DNA of 64,000 nucleotides from Propionibacterium acidifaciens DSM 21887 (GTDB lineage Bacteria; Actinomycetota; Actinomycetes; Propionibacteriales; Propionibacteriaceae): the NCBI RefSeq assembly GCF_000426605.1, contig NZ_KE384545.1, positions 43,732-107,731 on the forward strand, given 5' to 3'. Positions 9,162-17,633 of the stretch are shown piece after piece. Position numbers and translations under genes: made by a program. The notes beneath the pieces were generated by a model. That model was not told where the DNA came from. It worked only from the letters and a program-made list of their open reading frames with translations, and did not search any database. Every line of letters starts with the position of its first letter. Position 1 is the first letter of the stretch.

Positions 9162-9811
9162 GTGCGGTTCCCCGCGCAGGACTCGTCGGGCCCGGACGCG
9201 AAGGCCATGAGCCGGCTCACGTACTTGGCGAGGACGTCGGTCTCGATGTTCACCAGCTCGCCCTCGCGCAGTCGGCCGAGGCGGGTTCCGGTGAGGGTGC
9301 TGGGGATGAGGCCGACCTCGAACCAGCCGTCGCCGTCGTCGGGGGCGCCGACCGCGGTGACGGTGAGCGAGACGCCGTCCACGGCGATGGCGCCCTTCTC
9401 CGCGATCTGCGGGCCCAGGCGCGCCGGGACGCCGACGCGCAGCGTCGTCCACCCTCCCTGCGGGGTGATCGACAGCACACGGCCCGCGCCGTCGACGTGG
9501 CCCTGGACGACGTGGCCGTCCAGACGCCCGTCCGCGGGCATGCAGCGCTCGAGGTTGACCGCGTCGCCGGGGGCGACCCGGCCGAGGCTGGTGCGGTCCA
9601 TCGTCTCGCCCATGAGTTCGGCGACGAACAGGCCGGGACGCGCGGGGTCGGCGATCGAGGTCAGGCAGACGCCGTTGACGGCCATGGAGCCGCCGGCCGG
9701 CAGGTCGTCGGCGATGCCGTGGGCGTCGACGACCAGGCGCGCGACGCCGGGGGCCGCGCCGGGGTCGAGCTCGACGACGGTTCCCAGTCCATTCACGATT
9801 CCGGTGAACAT
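9158..9811 (-). CDS. ribE: Riboflavin synthase, alpha subunit
   Basis: 217-residue enzyme that dismutates two lumazine molecules to riboflavin. It begins with the invariant MFTGIV and shows the internal duplication of the family: MAVNGVCLT in the first barrel and IAVDGVSLTV in the second. A site reading AGGAG lies 4 bases before the ATG. It overlaps the end of ribD by 19 bp and the start of ribA by 4 bp, consistent with one polycistronic rib message. Confidence 0.96.
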   Translation of the reverse strand: MFTGIVNGLGTVVELDPGAAPGVARLVVDAHGIADDLPAGGSMAVNGVCLTSIADPARPGLFVAELMGETMDRTSLGRVAPGDAVNLERCMPADGRLDGHVVQGHVDGAGRVLSITPQGGWTTLRVGVPARLGPQIAEKGAIAVDGVSLTVTAVGAPDDGDGWFEVGLIPSTLTGTRLGRLREGELVNIETDVLAKYVSRLMAFASGPDESCAGNRT

Positions 9812-10908
9812 GCTTCTCCTAGTGGGGTTGACGGTTCCGCGGCCAGGGGGCGGCGGGGCGCGGGTCGAAGAGTGATCTCGAGGTCCCCCCCGAGGACGCG
9901 GACGGGCCCGTCCAGCCGCCAGTGGACGGCCTCGCCGAGCGTCCCGACGGTCAGGGGGTCGGTGGCCCCGGCGCCGGGGCCAAGCATGAGGGGGGCCTCG
10001 TGGACGACGAGCGTGTCGACCAGGTCGGCCCCGATGAAGGCGCTCGTGACGGACGGGCCGCCCTCGACCAGGACGTGCCCGACGCCCCGGTCGGCGAGCT
10101 CGGCGAGGACCCGGGCCGGGTCGTGGTCGGCGATCCGCACCCAGGGGCCGTCGCGCAGGGCGGCCCCGGCGGGGACCGGGCGAGCGCCCATGACGACGTG
10201 GAGGGGCTGGTGCTCGAGCGGCGCGTCGTGCTCGTCGCGGGCGGTGAGCCTCGGGTCGTCGGCGAGCACCGTGCCGGTGCCGACGAGGACGGCATCCGCG
10301 CGGGCGCGCAGGGCGTGTCCGCTGCGGCGCGCTTCGGGGCCGGTGATCCACTGGCTCGTGCCATCGGCCGCGGCGACACGGCCGTCGAGGCTCTGGGCGA
10401 TCTTGGCCGTCACATAGGGACGGCCCTGCGCCGTGGCGAGCAGCCAGCGCTCGTTGAGCTCGCGGGCGCGCCCGGCGCCCGGCCCCTCGACGGTCTCGAC
10501 GCCGGCCGCGCGGAGCCTGACCGCACCGCCCGAGGCGACCGCATGCGGATCGGCCATGGCGTAGACGACCCGGGCGATCCCGGCGTCGACGAGCGCCCGG
10601 GCGCAGGGGCCGGTGCGCCCGGTGTGGTTGCAGGGCTCGAGGGTGACGACGGCGGTGGCACCACGGGGGTCCTCGCCGCGCTCACGGACGGCGCGCAGGG
10701 CGTCGATCTCGGCGTGCGGGGTGCCCGCCCCCCTGTGGCGACCGACGGCGAGGATCCGCCCGTCGTGGATGATCGCCGCTCCCACGAGTGGGTTCGCGCC
10801 GCGGACGCCCTCGGCGGCGGCCCGCAGCGCCAGGTCCATGGCCCGCGCCTCGAGCCGCGTCACGGCGGGACGCGCCTGTCCGGCGCCCCGGTCCGTCTGC
10901 GGGCTCAT
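9793..10908 (-). CDS. ribD: Bifunctional pyrimidine deaminase/reductase
   Basis: 371-residue fusion. The N-terminal cytidine-deaminase-like zinc domain (about 20-165) carries HAEIDAL and EPCNHTGRTGPC. The C-terminal NADPH reductase domain (about 165-355) begins VTAKIAQSLDGRVA and contains HVLVEGGPSV. It catalyses the second and third steps of riboflavin synthesis. It is the first gene downstream of the FMN riboswitch; the ATG at 10908 has GGGAGGGG about 7 bases upstream. The last 15 or so residues are a Pro/Ala/Glu-rich tail. Confidence 0.96.
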   Translation of the reverse strand: MSPQTDRGAGQARPAVTRLEARAMDLALRAAAEGVRGANPLVGAAIIHDGRILAVGRHRGAGTPHAEIDALRAVRERGEDPRGATAVVTLEPCNHTGRTGPCARALVDAGIARVVYAMADPHAVASGGAVRLRAAGVETVEGPGAGRARELNERWLLATAQGRPYVTAKIAQSLDGRVAAADGTSQWITGPEARRSGHALRARADAVLVGTGTVLADDPRLTARDEHDAPLEHQPLHVVMGARPVPAGAALRDGPWVRIADHDPARVLAELADRGVGHVLVEGGPSVTSAFIGADLVDTLVVHEAPLMLGPGAGATDPLTVGTLGEAVHWRLDGPVRVLGGDLEITLRPAPRRPLAAEPSTPLGEACSPES

Positions 10909-11008
10909 CGGTTCCCCTCCCAGGCTTCCTCGCCCGGGGTCGTGGGACGTCGACGGGAGGTGCTCGGCGGCCGGCGACCGCGCGCCGCGCCGGCGTCATG
11001 CGCCTCCC

Positions 11009-11112
11009 CTCCAGACTCTGACTGTCGGTCCTGGAATTCCACCAGATCGGCCGGCCCACTGGCCGGTTCGCGGACTCTCACCGCCGGTACGGAGTTCCAC
11101 CGTCCCCGGGAC
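11009..11112 (-). promoter_or_regulatory. FMN riboswitch (RFN element) upstream of ribD
   Basis: Read on the minus strand the element contains the conserved blocks GGTGGAACTCC, ACCGGCGGT, GAGAGTCCGCGA, GATCTGGTGGAATTCC, GACCGACAGT and AGAGTCTGGA in the right order, closing with a P1-like 3' strand. FMN binding should shut off ribDEAH. About 100 nt separate it from ribD. A CCTCCC in that leader could pair with the GGGAGG ribosome site of ribD, which would suggest control of translation (inference). Confidence 0.93.
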
Positions 11113-11220
11113 ATGACAGGGCAAGTATGCCACTCGCCGGCGGACGCCGCGGACCGTCCGGCGGTGGCAGGGCTGCGGCGGCAGGCCTAGTGTTGGCTCG
11201 GTCCGGACGGAGGGAGGCCC

Positions 11221-11796
11221 ATGCGGCACAAGATTCACATGGAGCTGGGCGAGGTGCGTCTGCGCCCGGCGAGGGCGCAGGACGGCGCGGCCCTCCAGCC
11301 GCTGCTCGACGAGCGGATGTGGGCGGGCATGGCCACGCCCTTCCCCGCGAGCCCGCAGGAGTTCGCCCGGGCCTACGGGGAGAAGATCGCCGACCCAGCC
11401 ACCGTGGTCTTCAGCGTCGAGTACCGGGGCGAGCTCGTGGGCCGCACCTGCTTCTACGACATGCACGTGCCGCTGCGCCTGGAGCTCGGCTCGACGTTCT
11501 ACCTTCCGGCGGCTCAGGGCACGACGGTGAACCCGTCGTGCAAGTATCTGCTGCTCGAGTACGCCTTCACGGTCTACGAGGTGCAGCGCGTGGGCCTGCG
11601 CTGCGACGTGCGCAATGAGCGCTCCGCGAGGGCGATCGCCGCGCTCGGCGCGACCGAGGAGGGGGTGGCGCGGGCATTCCGGCGCGGCCCGCACAGCGAG
11701 CCCGTCGACACCCGGGTCTTCTCGATCACCGACGGCGACTGGCCGCGCGTGCGCGGCACGCTCCGTGAACGCCTGGGGCTGCCGCCGGATGGCTGA
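11221..11796 (+). CDS. GNAT-family N-acetyltransferase
   Basis: 191-residue acetyltransferase of the RimJ/RimL-like GNAT group. It begins with the typical VRLRPARAQDGAALQPLL and continues with a central beta-strand region (VFSVEYRGELVGRTCFYD) and a late segment EVQRVGLRCDVRNERSARAIAALGATEEG, the acetyl-CoA and substrate-contact region of these enzymes. GGAGGGAGG lies 4 bases before the ATG at 11221; a second ATG lies 18 bases on. The substrate is unknown. It is transcribed away from the rib operon and stands alone. Confidence 0.85.
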   Translation: MRHKIHMELGEVRLRPARAQDGAALQPLLDERMWAGMATPFPASPQEFARAYGEKIADPATVVFSVEYRGELVGRTCFYDMHVPLRLELGSTFYLPAAQGTTVNPSCKYLLLEYAFTVYEVQRVGLRCDVRNERSARAIAALGATEEGVARAFRRGPHSEPVDTRVFSITDGDWPRVRGTLRERLGLPPDG

Positions 11797-11805
11797 GCCC
11801 GGGTG

Positions 11806-12581
11806 TCAGGAGCCGGGGCGGTCCCGGTGGATGCGGTGGCCGGCCTCAAACATGGCCTTCACGGCGACGCCCGCCAAGGCCCGATCGAGCAGGTACGGGT
11901 CGGTGACGACGAAGCCGGTAATGGTGTCAACGCCGTAGTCGAAGAGCATCGGGGGCAAGGGCGTGGAGGGGCCGACGAGCACGGTGTGAGCTCGGCGTGA
12001 CAACTCCAGCAGCCGCGGCGCGGTCTTGTCGACGAAGCTCGAACTCGAGATGAACACGTAGTCGCACTCGGGCAGGAGGTACTCGCAGGCGGTGTCGGGG
12101 TGATCGCCCGGCCGGGGGACGCGTTCCGGACAAGTAGTATTCAGCGGCCCGTTCCAGCGCCTTCCGGGGCGGAATCGAAGTGCCCAACGACGGCCACCCC
12201 CTTGCCGGCGACGGCCTGCGCGCAGGGGGCGAAGACCCGCTGTCAGGCGAGGGCCTCCCCCGTCGCGACGAAGCCCTTCTCGGCGGCCGACTCGGGACGC
12301 GAGTACCACGAGTCGATGGAGGCCTGGCCGATGGAGGCCTCGGCAGGGTTCCAGCTGCAGACGAGCCCGGCCGCAGTGCGCATCGGCAGACCGTCGAGCA
12401 CGGCCCCCTCGAAGATCTCGGGCCGCGACCGCTGGTCCATCGTCCAAGCCATCCCGCCGCCCCCGGCGGAGTTCACCACCCGGGTCCACCGGACGCCGAC
12501 GTTCACCGTCCCGACCACCACGTCCTGAGGAATCTCGGCGATGAGGTCCTCGTAGACACGCCATGCGTCAGGCATCGTCAT
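11806..12581 (-). pseudogene. Broken DUF4213/DUF364 putative metal-chelation protein
   Basis: The N-terminal part (12581 down to 12246) is a clear DUF4213 domain (WRVYEDLIAEIPQDVVVG to SAAEKGFVATGEALA) and then meets an in-frame TGA near 12243. The same frame continues with QAVAGKGVAVVGHFDSAPEG and stops again near 12140. The C-terminal DUF364 part lies in another frame (ERVPRPGDHPDTACEYLLPE, then VFISSSSFVDKTAPRLLELS and LVGPSTPLPPMLFDYGVD, ending at 11806). At least one nonsense change and one frameshift are therefore present. Members of this family are thought to bind heavy metals or corrinoid-type ligands. It lies head-to-head with the FetB-like remnant. Confidence 0.8.
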
Positions 12582-12713
12582 CCCTCCTTCGTCCCGTCCG
12601 TCCAGATGCCCATCACATTGAAGGCGAGGCCACCCTAATTAAACACGGCGTCGCCCAGAGCCTTGGGGCGGACAGCCGGACGTGTCCGCCGATCCGGGGC
12701 CAGGCCGGCCGCC

Positions 12714-13409
12714 ATGGCGCTGGTGTTGCTCGTCGCCCTCACGATGCTGACCGCCGGGCCAGCCGCTTCGGCCTCCTCCGATCCGTGCCGCCAGCCGCAG
12801 TGCGCGCCGTGATCCAACCGTTCGCCGTCCCGTTCATCGTCGTCGCTGCGGTGACGAGGCTGGGGCGGTCGTGCTGTTCGTCCTCGCGATGTTCGTCGTC
12901 GTGGACGACGACCGGACGGGTCCGGAGCCGATCGGCGCCGACGATCTCGGCGGGGTCCAGACGGTATGGCGATCGTCTTCGCCACCGGCGCGGCCCCGCT
13001 GAACGGCACATCGATCGTGCCGATCGGCTCCATCATCATCGGCAATGCGATGAGGACCCCACGCTGAACGGGCAGTGGGCCTCACCGCGCCGTGCGAGGG
13101 GTGCGAGGTCCTCGGCGGCTCTCACCCTCGGATCCATCCGGCCCGAGACGATCGGCGTCGTCGCCCGCCCCGTCGCCTGGGAATCGCTCATGCACCCTCG
13201 GCACGACACGGAGGGCGGGTCTGGTGACGCGCCTGGGGCCTTCATCGGCGTCCTGCTCGGCGGCAGCACGGCCCTCCAGGGCCGGCGCCGCGCAGGTTCC
13301 CGTGGTCAGCGGGACCTCGCCGGGGGTCGGTGGCGGTGCTCGTGATGAACGCGCTCGTCACCGCGGCGAGGCCCCTGCCAGGGATCTGGCCGGGACGCTG
13401 CGCACCTGA
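12714..13409 (+). pseudogene. Remnant of a FetB/UPF0014-type ABC permease
   Basis: Hydrophobic pieces in successive frames spell out a decayed integral membrane protein: MALVLLVALTMLTAG at 12714, QPFAVPFIVVAAVTRLG, then VVLFVLAMFVVV, MAIVFATGAAPLNG with IVPIGSIIIGNAM, ALTLGSIRPETIGVVARPV, GAFIGVLLGGSTALQ and finally VLVMNALVTA. The IVPIGSIIIGNAM and PGAFIGVLLGGS stretches resemble the iron/metal exporter permease FetB (UPF0014). At least five frame changes or stops occur, so no functional product is possible. Assignment rests on motif resemblance read by eye. Confidence 0.6.
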
Positions 13410-13446
13410 GCGCCGCACGAGGGCCCCGGCGGACCGGGGACGATCC

Positions 13447-14610
13447 TCAGGCCCCGTGGCCGATGCCCCGCGGCAACCTGGCCGGCTCCCAGCCGAGCAG
13501 GTGCTCGGCGCAGTCGAAGGCGAAACGGTCGGTCATGCCCGCGACGTAGGTGACGGCGCTGCGCATCGGGTCGTCGCGGTCGCAGTGCTCGGCGGGCAGG
13601 TCGTCGGGGTGGTGGAAGTAGTACGAGACGAGCTGCTGGAGCACCTCGATCATCGTGTGCGACTGGGCCAGCGACTCCGGGCGCGTGTAGATCTGCTCGT
13701 AGTTGAAGCGACGCAGCACGGCCAGCGCCCCGGCGGTGCGGGCGTCCATGCCGACGACGCCGGTGCGGCAGGTGGTGTCGACGACCGCCCTGATGAGAGC
13801 GGACAGCTGCTCGCGCAGGGGCAGCCCGATGACGTCGACGACCCGCCCGGGCACGTCGCCCGGATCGACGATGCCGGCGCGCAGGGCGTCCTCAAGGTCG
13901 TGGGCGCAGTAGGCGATGCGGTCGGCCCAGCTCACGATCTCGCCCTCGACGGTGGACGGCGCCGGGCTCGACCAGGAGTGCCTGGCGATGCCGTCGAGGG
14001 TCTCGGCGCACAAGTTGAGCCCGGCGAGGGCCACCCGGGCACCCCACGGGCCGTGGTCGAAGCCCTCGGGCAGGAAGACGTCGAAGGCCTCCTCGGAGGC
14101 GTGCCCGCCGGGGCCGTGGCCGCAGTCGTGGCCCAGGGCGATGGCATCGGTCAGCGCCATGTTGGCCCCGATGCCCCGGGCGATGGAGCCGGCGACCTGG
14201 GCGACCTCGATGGCGTGGGTGAGGCGGGTGCGCTGGTGGTCGGTCGGGTAGACGACGACCTGCGTCTTGCCCGCCAGGCGCCGGAAGCTGGTGGAGTGGA
14301 CGATGCGGTCGTGGTCGCGCTCGAAGCAGGTGCGCTCGGCGTCGGGGGCCTCGGGGCGGGCCCTGTCGCCGGCGCCGTGCGAGCGGGCCGCGCCCTCGCG
14401 CAGCGTCGCGGCCTCGAGCTCCTCGCGGGCGAGCCGCCCGATGGGCTCGCCGCAGCCGATCCGCAGGTGGGAGTCCGCGTGGGGACGCACGACGCCGTCG
14501 CCGTCGACCTCGTGCTCGTGTCCGCTCATGGTGGTGGCCCACGCCCTGGCGCGCGCGGTGGGGACCGGGACGCGACCGCCGTCGCCGGCCTGCTCGCTGC
14601 TGCTCGTCAT
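13447..14610 (-). CDS. dgt: dGTP triphosphohydrolase-like HD protein
   Basis: 387-residue HD-domain phosphohydrolase that removes triphosphate from dGTP or other dNTPs. Metal ligands appear in RLTHAIEVAQ, GHDCGHGPGGHASEE and WADRIAYCAHDLEDA. The front segment RDHDRIVHSTSFRRLAGKTQVV is the family signature. The first 50 or so residues are low in conservation and there is no convincing ribosome site at 14610; an internal ATG at 14529 is a possible start. It ends 62 bp beyond the dus gene start region and is part of the dnaG-dgt-dus-glyS backbone. Confidence 0.93.
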   Translation of the reverse strand: MTSSSEQAGDGGRVPVPTARARAWATTMSGHEHEVDGDGVVRPHADSHLRIGCGEPIGRLAREELEAATLREGAARSHGAGDRARPEAPDAERTCFERDHDRIVHSTSFRRLAGKTQVVVYPTDHQRTRLTHAIEVAQVAGSIARGIGANMALTDAIALGHDCGHGPGGHASEEAFDVFLPEGFDHGPWGARVALAGLNLCAETLDGIARHSWSSPAPSTVEGEIVSWADRIAYCAHDLEDALRAGIVDPGDVPGRVVDVIGLPLREQLSALIRAVVDTTCRTGVVGMDARTAGALAVLRRFNYEQIYTRPESLAQSHTMIEVLQQLVSYYFHHPDDLPAEHCDRDDPMRSAVTYVAGMTDRFAFDCAEHLLGWEPARLPRGIGHGA

Positions 14611-14672
14611 GGTCCCAGTATGGCGGCGGGCGCCGACATTGCGGTCGCGAGCCGCGGGGCGCCCGGGGAGGC

Positions 14673-15842
14673 TCAGGCGATCCTGCCGGAGTAGCCCAGC
14701 TCGGCGTCGGACAGGTCGAGGTCGCGCCCGTCGCGGTCGTCCAGCCAGCCGGTCGGCATGGCCACTCTGCGGCGCGCCGAGCCCTGGCGCCCGCGAGGGC
14801 GGCCCAGCTCGCGGACCGGGTAGGGGCAGTCCACGCCGGCCTCGTCGATGAGTGAGGCCAGCAGTTCGTCGAGGCGTTCGAAGGAGTCGATCATGCCGAG
14901 CGCGTGGCGCAGTTCGCCCCCGACGGGGAAGCCCTTGAAGTACCAGGCCATGTGCTTGCGCAGGTCGGTGAGGCCACTCCTCCCGCCCATCTGGCGGGCC
15001 AGCAACTCACCGTGACGGCGCACGACCCGGCAGATCTCGCCCAACGTGGGCAGGGTCAGGCGCTCGACGCCGGTCATCGCCGCGGAGAGGTCGGCGAACA
15101 GCCAGGGGCGACCGAGACAGCCCCGCCCGATCTCGACGCCGGCGCAGCCGGTGCGCTCCATCATGGACACCGCGTCGCTGGCCTCCCAGATGTCGCCGTT
15201 GCCGAGCACGGGGATGTCGACCCGATCGACGAGCTCGGCGATGACGTCCCAGTGGGCATGGCCGGAGTAGGCCTCCTCGACGGTGCGCGCATGGAGACAG
15301 ATGGCGGCGGCGCCGGCCTCCTGAGCGATGTCGGCGATGTCGCGCCACGTGGTGTGCCCCTCATCGATGCCGATGCGGGTCTTGACGGTCACAGGCACGC
15401 CGTGCCGGTCGCCGGCGCGGACGGCGGCGGTGATGATCTCGCGCACGAGCCCGGTCTTCCAGGGCAGGACTCCCCCGCCGCCCTTGCGCGTGACCTTGGG
15501 CACCGGGCATCCGAGGTTGAGGTCGACGTGGGCGGCGCCGTGACGGGTGCACAGCAGCTCGACGGCCCGCGCGACGACCGGCGGGTTCGTGCCGTAGGTC
15601 TGGACGCTGCGGATGCGCTCCTCGTCGAAGAAGGTGAGCATGGCGTCGGTCCGGCGGTCGCCGCACACGAGGCCGCGGCTCGTGATCATCTCGCAGAGGT
15701 AGAGCCCCGCCCCCTGCTCCCGGCACAGCGTGCGGAAGGCCGCGTTCGTCACGCCGGCCATCGGCGCCAGGACGACGGGGGTCCCCGCCTCGACGCGCCC
15801 GCCCGAGGGCGAGCGGAGGACGAGCGGTTCGGCCGGAATCAC
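14673..15842 (-). CDS. dusB: tRNA-dihydrouridine synthase
   Basis: 389-residue FMN-dependent enzyme reducing uridines in tRNA. The TIM barrel begins VVLAPMAGVTNAAFR, with NLGCPVPKVTRKGGG (catalytic Cys), VTVKTRIG, HARTVEEAYSGHAHWD, GNGDIW and EIGRGCLGRPWLF. The C-terminal helical tRNA-binding domain ends in an Arg-rich tail. The start is the GTG at 15842. Dus paralogue identity (DusB-like) is from overall order of motifs. It lies between dgt and a decayed antiporter. Confidence 0.94.
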   Translation of the reverse strand: MIPAEPLVLRSPSGGRVEAGTPVVLAPMAGVTNAAFRTLCREQGAGLYLCEMITSRGLVCGDRRTDAMLTFFDEERIRSVQTYGTNPPVVARAVELLCTRHGAAHVDLNLGCPVPKVTRKGGGGVLPWKTGLVREIITAAVRAGDRHGVPVTVKTRIGIDEGHTTWRDIADIAQEAGAAAICLHARTVEEAYSGHAHWDVIAELVDRVDIPVLGNGDIWEASDAVSMMERTGCAGVEIGRGCLGRPWLFADLSAAMTGVERLTLPTLGEICRVVRRHGELLARQMGGRSGLTDLRKHMAWYFKGFPVGGELRHALGMIDSFERLDELLASLIDEAGVDCPYPVRELGRPRGRQGSARRRVAMPTGWLDDRDGRDLDLSDAELGYSGRIA

Positions 15843-15851
15843 CAGGCAAGT

Positions 15852-17439
15852 CTAGGTGCCGTCGGTCATGGTGGCGCGGACGCCCCGGCCGGCGGGGCGG
15901 CGCTCCGGCGTCGAGGAGCAGCGGTGCCGGCTCACACCGCGGGGACCGACCGCAGGACCGCGCGCACGCTTACACCTGCCTGCGCGCAGCTCCAGGCCCG
16001 CCTGGTCGGCGTCGAGAATGCGGAGCATGCCCGTCAGGGCCGCGGGGCTGTACCGGCCCGTCCGGTTCACCGCGAGCAGGGCCTTCCGCTGGGCGTCGAT
16101 GACCTCGAGGGCGTGCCGGCCGGCCAGTTCGGCGAGCCGCCGGTCGGCGGGGAGCCGCCCGGCGGCGCCGGCCCTGCCCAGCAGGTTCTGGGCTCGGGAG
16201 ACGAGCTCGGTCTCCTCGTCGGCCCCCTCGCCGCCACCGCCGTGCGCGGCGGCCGCGCGCAGGTCGTCGAGGGCCTCCCGCAGCTCCTCGGGCACCGGCA
16301 CCCGCAGCGCCGCCTCGCGCATGACCCGGTGCAGCTCGGCCCTCTCCTCGGCGAAGACCGGAGCGGCGGCGGCCGGGTGCACCCCGGCGACGAAGCGCCC
16401 CAGAGTGCCGCCCTGCATCCCGAGGGAGATCGCGGCGACGCAGAAGGCGATGAGGATCATCGCCGTGCGCCCGGGCAGCCCGCTCGGCAGCGTCTGCGCG
16501 GCGGCGACGGTCACGGCGCCCCGCATGCCGGCCCAGACGATGGTCGCGCCCTCCCGGGTGCCGAGGCGCTCCTGCACGTAGTAGTCGATGTCCGACAGCG
16601 TCCGCTCCATGCGCCGGATGAGGCGCACCACCCTGCGGCGGCTCCGACGCGAGGCGTGGTGCTCGCGCTGGTTGTGCCAGACCGTCATGAGGGCGCGCTC
16701 GACGGCCGGCCTGCGCCTCACGTGCCGGGACGAACGGTGCCTGGCCGCGGCGAGCATGAGCGCGACGACGAGCGCCTGGACGACGAGCAGGAGCGCCAGG
16801 ACGACGGCCCGCGTCGGCGGCACGTCCTGCTCGTCGGCCAGGGCCGCGGGCAGCTGGAGCCCCATGAGCAGGAAGACGCTCGACTCGAGCACGAGGGAGA
16901 TCTCGGCCCAGGTGGCCTGGTTCGTCGACCGCTGGGCGGCCTCGAGCGCCCTCGAGCACGGCGATGATGCGCTGGCTGACGCCGGCCCGGCGGACGATCG
17001 ACGTGGCGACGGCGTCGGTCGGGCTGACGACGGCGCCCAGGGCGATGGCGGCGGCAAGTCCCAGCCCGGGCACGAGCGTGTGGAGGACAGTCCCGACGAC
17101 CACCGCCGAGAGCGCCACGAGCAGCACCGACAGGGTGGCGATCGGGCCCAGGTTGCGTCGGAACTCGGGCATCGGCATCTTGACGGCCGAGGCGTGGAGG
17201 AGCCCGGGCAGGATGACCTCGAGGATGATGTCGGGGTCCGCGTGCATGGCGGGCACGGCCGGGATCGCTGCGACCCCGGTGCCAAGGACCAGGAGCAGCA
17301 CCGGGGCGACGACGCCCGCCCGATCGGCCGATCGCTCGCTCATCGCGATGACGAACAGGGCGACGACGGCGATGGGGAGCATGACGGACACGGCCTCCAG
17401 GATCCACGCGCCGGCCGCGTCGGGGGCGGATCCGTCCAC
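15852..17439 (-). pseudogene. Broken NhaP-type Na+/H+ antiporter
   Basis: The N-terminal part (17439 to about 16950) encodes the first membrane helices of a CPA1 antiporter, with GAVVSPTDAVATSIVRRAGV and the start of the VLEG motif. The frame then shifts. The C-terminal part resumes with RSTNQATWAEISLVLESSVFLLMGLQL and a normal CPA1 tail containing MRGAVTVAAAQTLP. About 80-100 residues including the essential ESLLND motif are missing at the junction. The junction carries two copies of GCTCGAGG 2 bases apart, and removing one 10-bp unit would restore the frame but not the lost helices. Confidence 0.8.
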
Positions 17440-17633
17440 CGCCCGGAGACGACGGGGCCCCGACCTCGACGCACCCGCCCGAGGACGTGCGGAGAACGAG
17501 GGTCCTGATGCGTGGTACCGTCAGATCCAGGCGGTGGGATCAGCCGCATGTCCCGGCCCTCCGTCCGTCACGTGAGGGTGGGCCCGAACCTCATGAGGCG
17601 CCCGCCCCGCCGGCGTTCCGATCACCTCCATGT

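Noticed and set aside
12010-12030. Treating the DUF364 region as two separate small genes
   Set aside because: The two parts are consecutive domains of one known family in the right order; stops and a frame change between them indicate one broken gene.
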